64,000 nucleotides of DNA, from positions 1 to 64,000 of the forward strand of contig DASXXS010000190.1 of assembly GCA_036502925.1 (NCBI GenBank). The letters are read 5' to 3'. The translations under genes and the position numbers were made by a program. The stretch is from VAZQ01 sp036502925 (lineage in GTDB: Bacteria > Pseudomonadota > Alphaproteobacteria > Rhizobiales > Xanthobacteraceae). Of this stretch, positions 7,761 to 17,011 are shown one piece after another (the first letter of the stretch is position 1; every line of letters starts with the position of its first letter). The notes below the pieces were generated by a model, which was given only the letters and a program-made list of their open reading frames with translations, ran no database searches and had not been told where the DNA came from.

Positions 7761-9965
7761 ATGCCGGTCCAGGATCAATCCGGTCGAAGGCCGGCTTCGA
7801 TGACGGCATCAGAGCCGGGAATGCGGCAGCGCGCCGGAGACGGTCCCGTGCCGGGCGTGACTTCGGACGCACCCGCCCGGCCCACGCAGCTTCCCAGCCC
7901 CAGCTCGATTGCGGACCGCTGCATCAACACGATTCGCACGTTATCGATGGATGCGGTGCAGCAGGCCAAGTCCGGTCACCCCGGCACGCCGATGGCACTG
8001 GCGCCGGTGATCTACACCGTGTGGCAGGACTTCCTTCGCTTCGATCCCGACGATCCGATCTGGCCCAACCGCGACCGCTTCGTGCTTTCCAACGGCCACG
8101 CCTCGATGCTGCTTTACGCGATGCTCCATCTCACCGGCGTGAAGGCCGTCAACGCCAAATACGAGCGACCGGGAGAGCCCGCGGTCACGCTCGACGACAT
8201 CAAGCGTTTCCGGCAGCTCGGCAGCAAGTGTCCCGGTCATCCGGAATACCGTCTGACCTCGGGGGTCGAAACCACCACCGGGCCGCTCGGCCAGGGCTGC
8301 GGCAACAGCGTCGGAATGGCGCTTGCCGGACGTTGGCTGGCCCGGCATTTCAATCGGCCGGACTTCACCCTATTCGACTACGACGTTTACGTCATTTGCG
8401 GGGATGGCGACATGATGGAGGGGGTTGCGAGCGAAGCCGCCTCGTTCGCCGGCCACCAGATGCTCGGCAACCTGTGCTGGATCTATGACAGCAACCAGGT
8501 GACCATCGAGGGGCACACGGATCTGGCGTTCAGCGACGACGTGGCGGCGCGTTTTCTCGCCTATGGCTGGAACGTGCGGCGGGTTGGCGATGCCAACGAC
8601 ACCGGTCGCCTGGCGGAGGCGATCGAGGCTTTTCGAAGCACGCACGACGTTCCGATGCTGATCATCGTCGACAGTCATATCGGTTACGGCGCTCCGCATA
8701 AGCACGATACCAGCGCCGCCCATGGCGAGCCCCTGGGCGAGGAGGAGATTCGCCTGGCCAAGCGCAGCTACGGCTGGCCCGAGGACGCCAAGTTCCTGGT
8801 GCCGGAGGGCGTGCGCGAGCATTTCCGCAACGGCATCGGCCGGCGCGGCCAGCAGCTTCGCAGCGCTTGGGTCGAGCAGCTCGCCTCCTACCGCGCGAAG
8901 TATCCGGGGCTTGCCGAACAGATCGATCACATGCAAAGGCGCGAGCTTCCCAAAGGCTGGGACGCGGAGCTCCCAAGCTTTCCGCCCGACCCGAACGGCC
9001 TTGCCAGCCGCGACTCCTCGGCCAAGGTGCTCAACGCCATCGCGCGGCATCACCCCTGGCTCATCGGCGGTTCGGCCGACCTTGCGCCGTCCACGAAAAC
9101 GCGCCTGACCCTCGAGGGGGCCGGCGACTTGGAGGCGGAAACGCCCGCTGGACGCAATCTGCACTTCGGCGTACGCGAGCATGCCATGGGCGCGATCTTG
9201 AACGGGATCGCGTTGTCCAAGATACGCGCTTACGGGTCGGGCTTTCTTATCTTTTCCGACTATATGAAGCCGCCCATCCGTCTCAGCGCCCTGATGGAGA
9301 TTCCGGTCATCTACATATTCACCCATGACTCGATCGGCCTCGGCCAGGACGGTCCGACGCATCAGCCGGTCGAGCAGCTCATCGCGCTGCGGAGCATTCC
9401 CGGCCTCGTTACGATTCGCCCCGCCGATGCCAACGAGATAACCGAAGCCTGGCGCGTCATCATCGGGTTCAGGCACCAGCCGGCGTGTCTCGTGCTGAGC
9501 CGCCAGCCGCTCCCCACCTTCGACCGCACGCGTTATGCTTCGGCGTCGGGAGTGGGCCGCGGCGCCTACATCCTTGCCGATCCGCGGGACGGCAAGCCGG
9601 CCGTGATCCTCATCGGAACCGGCAGCGAGGTCGCGCTTTGCGTGGATGCCTATGAGGCGCTCGCGCGCGAGGGCGTTCCGGCGCGTGTCGTCAGCATGCC
9701 GTCGTGGGAGCTGTTCGAGCAGCAGGATCAGGCGTACCGCGATCACGTTCTTCCGCCCGCTATCACGGCGCGCGTGTCGGCCGAAATGGGGTCGGTGATC
9801 GGCTGGGACCGCTATGTCGGAGCCACCGGGGCCAAGGTCGGCATGCACACGTTCGGATCGTCCGCGCCGCTCAAGGATCTGCTTGCGAAATTCGGCTTCA
9901 CGGCCGAGAAGGTGCTTGCCGCGGCGAACGATCAGCTTGGAAAGTTCAAAGGAGAGCCCGTATGA
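7761..9965 (+). CDS. tkt: Transketolase
   Basis: ThDP-dependent transfer of two-carbon units between ketose and aldose phosphates in the non-oxidative pentose phosphate pathway. The 734 residues include an unusual N-terminal extension of about 50 residues before SIADRCINTIRTLSMDAVQQAKSG. Key elements are His113 in SNGHAS, GQGCGN, the ThDP motif GDGDMMEG (from residue 214), EAASFAGH, and the pyrimidine-domain HDSIGLGQDGPTHQPVEQL. The start ATG has GGAG 7 nt upstream. It is the first gene of the sugar-phosphate operon, and its stop overlaps the next start (ATGA), indicating coupling. Confidence 0.96.
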   Translation: MPVQDQSGRRPASMTASEPGMRQRAGDGPVPGVTSDAPARPTQLPSPSSIADRCINTIRTLSMDAVQQAKSGHPGTPMALAPVIYTVWQDFLRFDPDDPIWPNRDRFVLSNGHASMLLYAMLHLTGVKAVNAKYERPGEPAVTLDDIKRFRQLGSKCPGHPEYRLTSGVETTTGPLGQGCGNSVGMALAGRWLARHFNRPDFTLFDYDVYVICGDGDMMEGVASEAASFAGHQMLGNLCWIYDSNQVTIEGHTDLAFSDDVAARFLAYGWNVRRVGDANDTGRLAEAIEAFRSTHDVPMLIIVDSHIGYGAPHKHDTSAAHGEPLGEEEIRLAKRSYGWPEDAKFLVPEGVREHFRNGIGRRGQQLRSAWVEQLASYRAKYPGLAEQIDHMQRRELPKGWDAELPSFPPDPNGLASRDSSAKVLNAIARHHPWLIGGSADLAPSTKTRLTLEGAGDLEAETPAGRNLHFGVREHAMGAILNGIALSKIRAYGSGFLIFSDYMKPPIRLSALMEIPVIYIFTHDSIGLGQDGPTHQPVEQLIALRSIPGLVTIRPADANEITEAWRVIIGFRHQPACLVLSRQPLPTFDRTRYASASGVGRGAYILADPRDGKPAVILIGTGSEVALCVDAYEALAREGVPARVVSMPSWELFEQQDQAYRDHVLPPAITARVSAEMGSVIGWDRYVGATGAKVGMHTFGSSAPLKDLLAKFGFTAEKVLAAANDQLGKFKGEPV

Positions 9966-12853
9966 ACCCGCAAGCGAGTAGGAACCCCGAGCAACGGGAG
10001 AAACCTGCCGTCAATCCGCTCGCGTCACTGCATGATTACGGCCAAGCCGTCTGGCTCGATTTTCTGGCGCGCGGCTTTATCGCCGAAGGCGGCCTCAAGA
10101 AGCTCGTGGAGGACGACGGGCTCAGCGGGGTCACCTCCAATCCCTCGATCTTCGAGAAGGCGATCGCCGGCAGCGCCGAATATGATTCGTCGCTCCGGGA
10201 GATTTTGAGCGAGGGCGACGTCGATGTGATGCAGCTCTATGAGCGGCTGGCGATCGAGGACATTCGTCACGCCGCCGATGTGCTGCGTCCGGTCTTCGAG
10301 GCGACCAAGGGGGCGGACGGGTATGTCAGCCTCGAAGTTTCGCCTTACCTGGCGATGAGCACCGAGGCGACGGTCGCCGAAGCGCGCCGCTTGCGGCGGT
10401 CAGTCGCTCGCGACAACGTCATGATCAAAGTCCCGGCGACCCGAGCGGGACTGCCGGCGATCCGCCAGCTCATCAGCGAAGGCATCAACATCAACATAAC
10501 CTTGTTGTTCTCGCAGCAGGTCTATGAGCAGGTGGTCGAGGCCTATCTCGCCGGCCTCGAGCAACTTGTCGCGCAAGGCGGCGATCGTGGAAGCGTGGCG
10601 AGCGTCGCCAGCTTCTTCGTAAGCCGCATCGATGTCGCGGTCGACAAGCTGATCGACGAGCGTCTTCGCGGGGGCGATGCGGCCAACCAGCGCGAGGCGC
10701 TGGCCGCCATTCAGGGCAAGGTCGCCATCGCCAATGCCAAGCTCGCCTATCAGCGCTACGAGCGCCTGTTCGCCGGCGCGCGCTGGGAGAAGCTGCGCGC
10801 CAAGGGCGCACGGGTCCAGCGGCTCCTGTGGGCGAGCACCGGGACGAAGAACAAGCGTTACAGCGATGTCCTTTACGTGGAAGAGCTGATCGCTCCCGAG
10901 ACCGTCAATACCATGCCGCCCGCGACCATGGACGCGTTCCGGGATCATGGCAAACCCCGGGCGAGCCTCGAGGAGAACATCGCGCAGGCCGAGCAGGTGA
11001 TGGCGGTCCTGGATCACGCCGGCATCTCGATCGACGCAGTGACGGCAAAGCTGGTCGAGGAGGGCGTGCAGCTCTTCGCGGACGCATTCGACAAGCTGCT
11101 CGGCGCGGTCGCCGGCAGGCGCGCCGCCATCCTGGCCGAGAAGCTCGACAGCCAAAGCGTCGGCCTCGCGCCCGAGCTCGAGCAGGCGGTCGCGGCATCG
11201 CTCGAATCGTGGCGGCATGACGGCAACGTGCGGCGGCTGTGGGCGGGCGACGCGTCGCTGTGGAGCGGCGCCGACGAAGCAAAATGGCTTGGCTGGCTCG
11301 GCATCGTCGAAGATGAGCGCAACCGGATCGAATCGCTGGCGAGCCTGGCTGCGGACATCCGGCGCCAGGACTTCTCCCATGTCCTTCTTCTCGGCATGGG
11401 CGGATCAAGCCTTGGGCCGGAGGTGCTGGCCCAAACCTTTGGACCGCAACCCGGTGGTGCTGAGCTTCTGGTCCTCGACTCGACCGATCCGGCGCAGATA
11501 CGGACTATCGAAAGCAAGTGCGATCCCGCACGAACGCTGTTCATCGTGTCGAGCAAATCCGGCAGCACGCTCGAGCCCAACATCCTGAAACAGTACTTTT
11601 TCGAGCAGGCGAAAGCGGCGGTCGGCGCCGACCGGGCCGGATCGCGTTTCATCGCCATCACAGATCCGGGATCAAAGCTGCAGACGATCGCGGAGCGCGA
11701 TCGGTTTCGGCACGTCGCCTTCGGCATGCCGAGCATCGGGGGGCGCTATTCGGTGCTGTCGGATTTCGGCATGGTTCCGGCCGCCGCGATGGGGCTCGAT
11801 GTCGGCAGGCTCACCGCCGCCGCCCAGACGATGGTGTATTCCTGCGGCGCCGATGTACCTCCCGCCGACAATCCGGGGGTCGTGCTCGGGACCGTCCTGG
11901 GTGTGTTGGGGAAATCAGGCCGCGACAAAGTGACCATCGTGGCCTCGCCCGCGATTGCGGATTTTGGGGCGTGGCTCGAGCAGCTCCTGGCGGAATCGAC
12001 CGGCAAGCAGGGCAGGGGCCTCATTCCCGTCGATGCCGAGCCGCTGGGAAATCCGGACACCTATGGTCAAGACCGCTTGTTCGCCTATCTGCGGCTGACG
12101 CCGGACCCGGACCCGAAGCAGGATCAAGCCGTCGCCGCCTTGGAACAGGCGAACCATCCGGTCGTGCGCATCGCCGTCACCGACCGCTACCACATCGGAC
12201 AGGAATTCTTCCGTTGGGAAATTGCCACGGCGGTTGCGGGCGCCATCTTGCGCATCAATCCGTTCGACCAGCCCGACGTCGAGGCGAGCAAGCTGAAGAC
12301 GCGCGAGCTCACGACCGCCTACGAAAAGAGCGGTGAGTTGCCGCCGGAGACGCCGTTCTTCGTGCAGGACGGCATTGCGCTTTTCGCCGACGAGAGGAAC
12401 CGCGATGCTTTCGGCCGCGCCGGCTCGCTGGCGGAATATCTCCAAGTGCACTTGCAGCGGCTCCGGGCCGGAGATTATTGCGCGCTGCTGGCCTATATCG
12501 AACGCAACAAGCGCCATCATGACGCGTTGCAGGACATCCGGCTCATGATCCGTGATCGGAAACGGGTTGCCACCTGCCTGGGCTTTGGACCGCGCTTTCT
12601 GCATTCGACCGGACAGGCCTACAAGGGCGGTCCCAACACCGGCGTGTTCCTGCAGATCACCTGCGACGACGCCAACGACCTGCAGGTTCCCGGGCAGAAA
12701 TACACCTTCGGCATCGTCAAGGCGGCGCAGGCGCGCGGCGACTTCGAGGTGCTGGCGGAGCGCGGGCGGCGGGCGTTGCGCGTTCATCTCGGCACGCATG
12801 TTGCGGCTGGCTTGACGACCCTTGCGGAAGCCGTCCGGCAGGCGCTCGGATGA
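9962..12853 (+). CDS. tal-pgi: Bifunctional transaldolase / glucose-6-phosphate isomerase
   Basis: A natural fusion of 963 residues. Residues 1 to about 370 form transaldolase (SGVTSNPSIFEKAI; the Schiff-base lysine is Lys156 in MIKVPAT, followed by GININITLLFS). Residues from about 400 onward form phosphoglucose isomerase (LLGMGGSSLGPEVL; SSKSGSTLEPN; TDPGSKL). The enzyme would join the non-oxidative pentose pathway to fructose-6-phosphate/glucose-6-phosphate interconversion. The start at MNPQASRNPEQ overlaps the tkt stop by 4 bp and the end overlaps the zwf start by 4 bp. A longer frame from 9704 only runs inside tkt. Such fusions are known in some bacteria, including acetic acid bacteria, usually near other pentose-pathway genes. 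Confidence 0.95.
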   Translation: MNPQASRNPEQREKPAVNPLASLHDYGQAVWLDFLARGFIAEGGLKKLVEDDGLSGVTSNPSIFEKAIAGSAEYDSSLREILSEGDVDVMQLYERLAIEDIRHAADVLRPVFEATKGADGYVSLEVSPYLAMSTEATVAEARRLRRSVARDNVMIKVPATRAGLPAIRQLISEGININITLLFSQQVYEQVVEAYLAGLEQLVAQGGDRGSVASVASFFVSRIDVAVDKLIDERLRGGDAANQREALAAIQGKVAIANAKLAYQRYERLFAGARWEKLRAKGARVQRLLWASTGTKNKRYSDVLYVEELIAPETVNTMPPATMDAFRDHGKPRASLEENIAQAEQVMAVLDHAGISIDAVTAKLVEEGVQLFADAFDKLLGAVAGRRAAILAEKLDSQSVGLAPELEQAVAASLESWRHDGNVRRLWAGDASLWSGADEAKWLGWLGIVEDERNRIESLASLAADIRRQDFSHVLLLGMGGSSLGPEVLAQTFGPQPGGAELLVLDSTDPAQIRTIESKCDPARTLFIVSSKSGSTLEPNILKQYFFEQAKAAVGADRAGSRFIAITDPGSKLQTIAERDRFRHVAFGMPSIGGRYSVLSDFGMVPAAAMGLDVGRLTAAAQTMVYSCGADVPPADNPGVVLGTVLGVLGKSGRDKVTIVASPAIADFGAWLEQLLAESTGKQGRGLIPVDAEPLGNPDTYGQDRLFAYLRLTPDPDPKQDQAVAALEQANHPVVRIAVTDRYHIGQEFFRWEIATAVAGAILRINPFDQPDVEASKLKTRELTTAYEKSGELPPETPFFVQDGIALFADERNRDAFGRAGSLAEYLQVHLQRLRAGDYCALLAYIERNKRHHDALQDIRLMIRDRKRVATCLGFGPRFLHSTGQAYKGGPNTGVFLQITCDDANDLQVPGQKYTFGIVKAAQARGDFEVLAERGRRALRVHLGTHVAAGLTTLAEAVRQALG

Positions 12854-14436
12854 GCCTCCCGGGCAGAGCGGCAATTCGGCAGCCGACCCCCAGGCCGCGG
12901 GCTGAGATGAAGCCGTCGGCAACACCCGCAGGTCCTTGCGCCATCGTCATTTTCGGGGCTGCCGGCGACCTCACCAGGCGGCTGCTTGTTCCCGCCCTCT
13001 ACAACCTTCGCCGTGAGCGATTATTGCCGGAAGAGTTCGCCGTCATCGGCATCGCCCGCGGCAACCAGGACGACCAGACCTTCCGCCGCGATCTCGGTCG
13101 CAGCCTGCGTGAGTTCGCCGCCGGCAAGATTGTGGACAGCGATTGCAGCTGGCTCGCCGAACGCATGTCCTACGTGCAGGGCGAGTTCGATGATCCGGCC
13201 GCCTATAAGCGGCTGGCGGAGCATTTGGCGAAGACCGACCAGATGTATCACACCAGGGGCAACTGCCTTTTCTATCTCGCGACCCCGCCGCAGGTGTTTG
13301 CCACGATCGTCCGGCGGCTTGGCGAGGCTGGCCTCACCCGCGAAGCGGAAGGGCAGTGGCGGCGCGTCATCATCGAGAAGCCGTTCGGCACCGATCTGCG
13401 CTCGGCCCGGGAGCTCAACCGCAAGATTCTGGCCGTGCTGAATGAAAACCAGATCTATCGGATCGACCATTATCTCGGAAAGGAGACCGTTCAGAACATC
13501 CTGGTGTTCCGGTTCAGCAACGGCATTTTTGAGCCGCTTTGGAATCGAAATCATATCGATCACGTGCAAATCACCGTGGCCGAAACGGTCGATGTCGATC
13601 GCCGCGGCAAGTTCTACGAGGAGACGGGGGCGCTGCGCGACATGGTGCCCAATCACTTGTTCCAGCTGCTCACGCTTGTCGCCATGGAGCCGCCGATCTG
13701 CTTTGCCGCTGACGCAGTGCGCTCCGAAAAGGTCAAGGTGCTGGACGCCATTCATCAGCTGAGCCCGGAGGATGCGCGGCAAAACGTCGTGCGCGGCCAG
13801 TACGGCGGCGGCACCATCAACGGCAGGAAGATTGTTCCCTATCGGCGCGCCCCGAACGTCGCGCCGGAATCGACTACCGAAACCTATGTTGCACTGAAGC
13901 TGATGATGGACAATTGGCGTTGGGCGGGCGTGCCGGTCTACTTGCGCACCGGCAAGGCGCTTGCCAACCGTCGCAGCGAAATCGTCATCCGGTTCAAGCA
14001 GGCGCCGTTTGCCCTGTTTCGCGACACGCCGGTCGAACGGCTCACCCAAAATGACCTGGTTCTGCATATCCAGCCGGAAGAAGGCGTGACGCTGCGGTTT
14101 GGCGCCAAGGTCCCGGGACCGGATATGCATGTGGGCGGGGTCGAGATGAAGTTCGACTACCAGGATTATTTCAACGCCGCGCCCAGCACAGGCTATGAGA
14201 CGCTGATCTATGATTGCATGAACGGCGATGCGACCCTGTTCGCGCGCGCCGACGACATCGAGGCTGGCTGGCGGATCGTGCAGCCCGTGCTGGACGCCTG
14301 GGCAAGCGAGCGTGCAGCGGAGCTGCCGATTTATCCGGCCGGGAGCAGCGGCCCGCAGGAAGCCGACGCGCTGCTGGCGCGCGATGGGCGGCATTGGCGG
14401 CCGCTCGATGACTGCGACGGGGGAAAATCGCCATGA
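12850..14436 (+). CDS. zwf: Glucose-6-phosphate 1-dehydrogenase
   Basis: Oxidises glucose-6-phosphate to 6-phosphogluconolactone with NADP or NAD. The 528 residues contain the nucleotide-binding loop GAAGDLTRR (from residue 36), the substrate motif RIDHYLGKE (near residue 204), and VEMKFDYQDYF. The first ATG overlaps the tal-pgi stop (ATGA); an alternative start at MKPSATPAG (12907) would drop 19 poorly conserved residues. It lies between tal-pgi and two HAD genes in a chain of 4-bp overlaps, so it is surely part of one transcript. Confidence 0.96.
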   Translation: MSLPGRAAIRQPTPRPRAEMKPSATPAGPCAIVIFGAAGDLTRRLLVPALYNLRRERLLPEEFAVIGIARGNQDDQTFRRDLGRSLREFAAGKIVDSDCSWLAERMSYVQGEFDDPAAYKRLAEHLAKTDQMYHTRGNCLFYLATPPQVFATIVRRLGEAGLTREAEGQWRRVIIEKPFGTDLRSARELNRKILAVLNENQIYRIDHYLGKETVQNILVFRFSNGIFEPLWNRNHIDHVQITVAETVDVDRRGKFYEETGALRDMVPNHLFQLLTLVAMEPPICFAADAVRSEKVKVLDAIHQLSPEDARQNVVRGQYGGGTINGRKIVPYRRAPNVAPESTTETYVALKLMMDNWRWAGVPVYLRTGKALANRRSEIVIRFKQAPFALFRDTPVERLTQNDLVLHIQPEEGVTLRFGAKVPGPDMHVGGVEMKFDYQDYFNAAPSTGYETLIYDCMNGDATLFARADDIEAGWRIVQPVLDAWASERAAELPIYPAGSSGPQEADALLARDGRHWRPLDDCDGGKSP

Positions 14437-15320
14437 GTCAGGCGCCCCGGCCGCGGTCGACGATGATCTCCGCCGTCGTCTCGGATGTCGACGGAACTTT
14501 GGTGACCGGCGACAAGACCTTGACGGAGCGAACCCGGGCCGCGGTCGCAAGCCTGCGCGCCGAGGGCATCGCCTTTACGATCATCAGCAGCCGGCCACCG
14601 CGCGGGCTGGGCATGCTGATCGATCGGCTGGAGATCACCAACCCGGTCGCCGGCTTTAATGGCGGCATGCTGACGACACCCGACCTCTCCATCATTTCGC
14701 AGCATCTCCTGTCCGCCGTGGTCGCGCGGCAGGCGGTCGAGATGATCGAGGCGCAGGGCGCGCAGGCTTGGATATTCCGCGGGCAGGATTGGTTGTTGCG
14801 CGATCCGGCAGGCCCCTATGTCGGGCTCGAGCAACTCACGATCGGGTACCCGCCGATCATCGTCGAGGATTTTGCCCACGCACTCGACGCCGCCGCCAAG
14901 ATTGTCGCGGTCAGCGAGGATTTCGATCTTCTGGCCAGGCTGGAGCAGCAGGGCCGCCCCGCGTTCGCGCAGCAGGCGACGGTCGCGCGGTCGCAACCCT
15001 ACTACCTCGACTTTACCCATCCGCTTGCCAACAAAGGGGTCGCCCTGTCGGAGCTCGCGCAGCTGCTGGGCATCCCGCAGACGCAGATCGCCGTCATCGG
15101 CGATGGCGGCAACGACATTGCGATGTTCGAGCGCAGCGGCCTGAGCATCGCCATGGGCAATGCCGGCCGGCAGGTGCAGCGCGCGGCCGACTTGGTGACC
15201 GACCCCAACAATCAGGACGGCTTCGCCAAAGCCATCGAGCGCTACGTGCTGGGCGGTCATGGTTTGAACGCCCCGGCGTCGAGACCTGCTGCCAGCCTCA
15301 GGATACGGGATCTCCCATAA
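14433..15320 (+). CDS. HAD-superfamily (Cof-type, IIB) phosphatase, copy 1
   Basis: A 295-residue phosphatase-like protein. The nucleophile motif is SDVDGTLV (Asp18, Asp20). Motif II lies in TIISSRPPRG, the conserved lysine in HPLANKGVAL, and motif IV is GDGGNDIAMF. The large central cap (about residues 85-190) marks the Cof/IIB subtype, which acts on phosphosugars and similar small substrates. The start overlaps zwf by 4 bp. It is a close paralogue of the next gene: both share the SGRPPRG-type loop, AFNGG/GFNGG, RSQPYYLD and SIAMGNA stretches, so they arose by tandem duplication. The substrate is unknown; the operon suggests a sugar phosphate. Confidence 0.88.
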   Translation: MSQAPRPRSTMISAVVSDVDGTLVTGDKTLTERTRAAVASLRAEGIAFTIISSRPPRGLGMLIDRLEITNPVAGFNGGMLTTPDLSIISQHLLSAVVARQAVEMIEAQGAQAWIFRGQDWLLRDPAGPYVGLEQLTIGYPPIIVEDFAHALDAAAKIVAVSEDFDLLARLEQQGRPAFAQQATVARSQPYYLDFTHPLANKGVALSELAQLLGIPQTQIAVIGDGGNDIAMFERSGLSIAMGNAGRQVQRAADLVTDPNNQDGFAKAIERYVLGGHGLNAPASRPAASLRIRDLP

Positions 15321-16168
15321 TGGACCCAGTCCATAGCGCATCGAAAATTTCGCTGGTCCTCGCCGATGTGGACGGCACCCTCGTCACTGAGGACAAGGTG
15401 CTGACCCCGCGCGCCGGCGCAGCCGTGAAGGCGCTGGATGCCGCCGGCATCGCGTTTGCGATCACGAGCGGCCGGCCGCCGCGCGGCATGACGATGTTGA
15501 TCGGTCCGTTGCGGCTGCGGACGCCGGTCGCGGCCTTCAACGGCGGGGTCTTCGTCAAGCCCGACATGACCATCATAGAAGAGCGTGTACTCCCTGCCGA
15601 AGTGGCGAGGCGCGCTGTCGAGATCATCAGTCGCAGCGGCATGGATGTTTGGATCTATAGCGGCCAGGATTGGCTGGTTCGCGACCTGCAGGCGCCCCAT
15701 GTCGCCCGCGAGCAATCGACCGTCAGGTTCGCGCCCACCGTCGTTGCGGATTTCACGGCGGTGCTTGCAAATGTGGTCAAGATCGTCGGTGTGAGCGATG
15801 ACCGCGATTTGGTGGCGCGCTGCGAGAAGGAAACGCAAGCCGCGCTCGGCGCAGCCGCCTCGGCGGCCCGCTCGCAGCCTTACTATCTCGATGTCACCCA
15901 CCCGGAGGCCAACAAAGGCGCCGTGGTCACGATGCTCTCCAAGCTCCTGTCGGTCCCCTGCGCGGAGATCGCGACCATCGGCGACATGCCGAACGACGTA
16001 TTGATGTTTCGCAAGAGCGGCCTCAGCATCGCGATGGGCAACGCCAGCCCGCAGGTGCAGGCCCAGGCCGATTTGGTGACGGATTCCTATAGAGACGAGG
16101 GTTTCGCCAAGGCGATGGAAGGGTTCATCTTGCATCGCCCGCACTCGGTTCCGCCGGAAACGCGATGA
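15320..16168 (+). CDS. HAD-superfamily (Cof-type, IIB) phosphatase, copy 2
   Basis: A 282-residue paralogue of the preceding gene, starting MDPVHSASKISLV at an ATG sharing one base with its stop (TAATG). Motif I is ADVDGTLV (Asp16, Asp18), motif II ITSGRPPRG, the lysine lies in HPEANKGAVV and motif IV is GDMPNDVLMF, where GG of copy 1 is MP. The cap differs more than the core, so the two copies may have different substrates. A longer frame starting at 14768 only reads out of frame through copy 1. Cotranscribed with zwf and pgl. Confidence 0.88.
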   Translation: MDPVHSASKISLVLADVDGTLVTEDKVLTPRAGAAVKALDAAGIAFAITSGRPPRGMTMLIGPLRLRTPVAAFNGGVFVKPDMTIIEERVLPAEVARRAVEIISRSGMDVWIYSGQDWLVRDLQAPHVAREQSTVRFAPTVVADFTAVLANVVKIVGVSDDRDLVARCEKETQAALGAAASAARSQPYYLDVTHPEANKGAVVTMLSKLLSVPCAEIATIGDMPNDVLMFRKSGLSIAMGNASPQVQAQADLVTDSYRDEGFAKAMEGFILHRPHSVPPETR

Positions 16169-16211
16169 CATGGATCAGCATTGCCCCCCTGCGGAATAAG
16201 GAGGCTGCGCA

Positions 16212-16943
16212 ATGACGAAAACCGCGTCGGCTGAGGTTCGTGTTTTCGAGGACGCCGAGGCGCTGGCGCGCCATGCGGCCGGATGGCTCTGCGGGCTGGC
16301 GCTGGCAAGCGATCGCCGTTTCGCAATCTGCTGTTCGGGTGGATCGACTCCCAAGCGCTTGTATGAGCTCCTTGCCGGACCGGCGATTGCATCGCGCTTT
16401 CCCTGGCATCGGGTGCACTGGTTCTGGGGCGACGAACGGTTCGTGCCGCATGACCACCCCGACAGCAACTATCGCATGGTCTTCGATGCCCTGCTCGCGC
16501 GGGCTGCGGTTCCCGACGGCAACATCCATGCGATCCCGACCGCGGGCCTGTCACCCGAGCAAGCCGCCGTTGCTTACGAACGAACATTGAAGGATTTTTA
16601 CGGAGCCGACACGATCGATCCGGCGCGGCCGCTCTTCGACGTGGCGCTGTTGGGAATCGGCGAGGACGGTCACACGGCTTCGTTGTTCCCCGGTCATCCC
16701 GCGCTGGACGAGGAAGACCGTTGGGCCGTTGCGGTCATCGGCGCCAAATCCGAGGCACGCATCACCTTGACCTATCCGGTGCTCGACAGCAGCCGCCACG
16801 CCGCCTTCCTGGCCGCGGGAGCCGGCAAGCGGGAAGCGCTCGCAGGTGCCCGATCGGGCGATCGCAGGCTACCCGCGGCGCGGATTCGACCCGTGGGCCG
16901 CCTGCACTGGTTTACCGACCGCACCGCGGCCGAAGGGGAATAG
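16212..16943 (+). CDS. pgl: 6-phosphogluconolactonase
   Basis: Hydrolyses the lactone made by Zwf to 6-phosphogluconate. The 243-residue protein shows the NagB/Pgl fold motifs: CCSGGSTPKRLYELL near the N-terminus, VHWFWGDERFVPHDHPDSNYRM, and LLGIGEDGHTASLFPGH with the catalytic His region. The C-terminus RLHWFTDRTAA is typical. A strong ribosome site (AAGGAGG) sits about 6 nt upstream of the ATG, after a 43-bp gap from the second HAD gene. Confidence 0.95.
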   Translation: MTKTASAEVRVFEDAEALARHAAGWLCGLALASDRRFAICCSGGSTPKRLYELLAGPAIASRFPWHRVHWFWGDERFVPHDHPDSNYRMVFDALLARAAVPDGNIHAIPTAGLSPEQAAVAYERTLKDFYGADTIDPARPLFDVALLGIGEDGHTASLFPGHPALDEEDRWAVAVIGAKSEARITLTYPVLDSSRHAAFLAAGAGKREALAGARSGDRRLPAARIRPVGRLHWFTDRTAAEGE

Positions 16944-17011
16944 CGAGGAAGAGTGAGCCGTAATGAACAACGACGAACCGGGGATCTCGGCTTGCCGCAA
17001 CGAGGAGGCAA

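Noticed and set aside
8370..9848. 492-codon open frame antisense to transketolase
   Set aside because: High-GC antisense shadow of a certain gene; the translation is Arg/His/Asp-rich with no domain.
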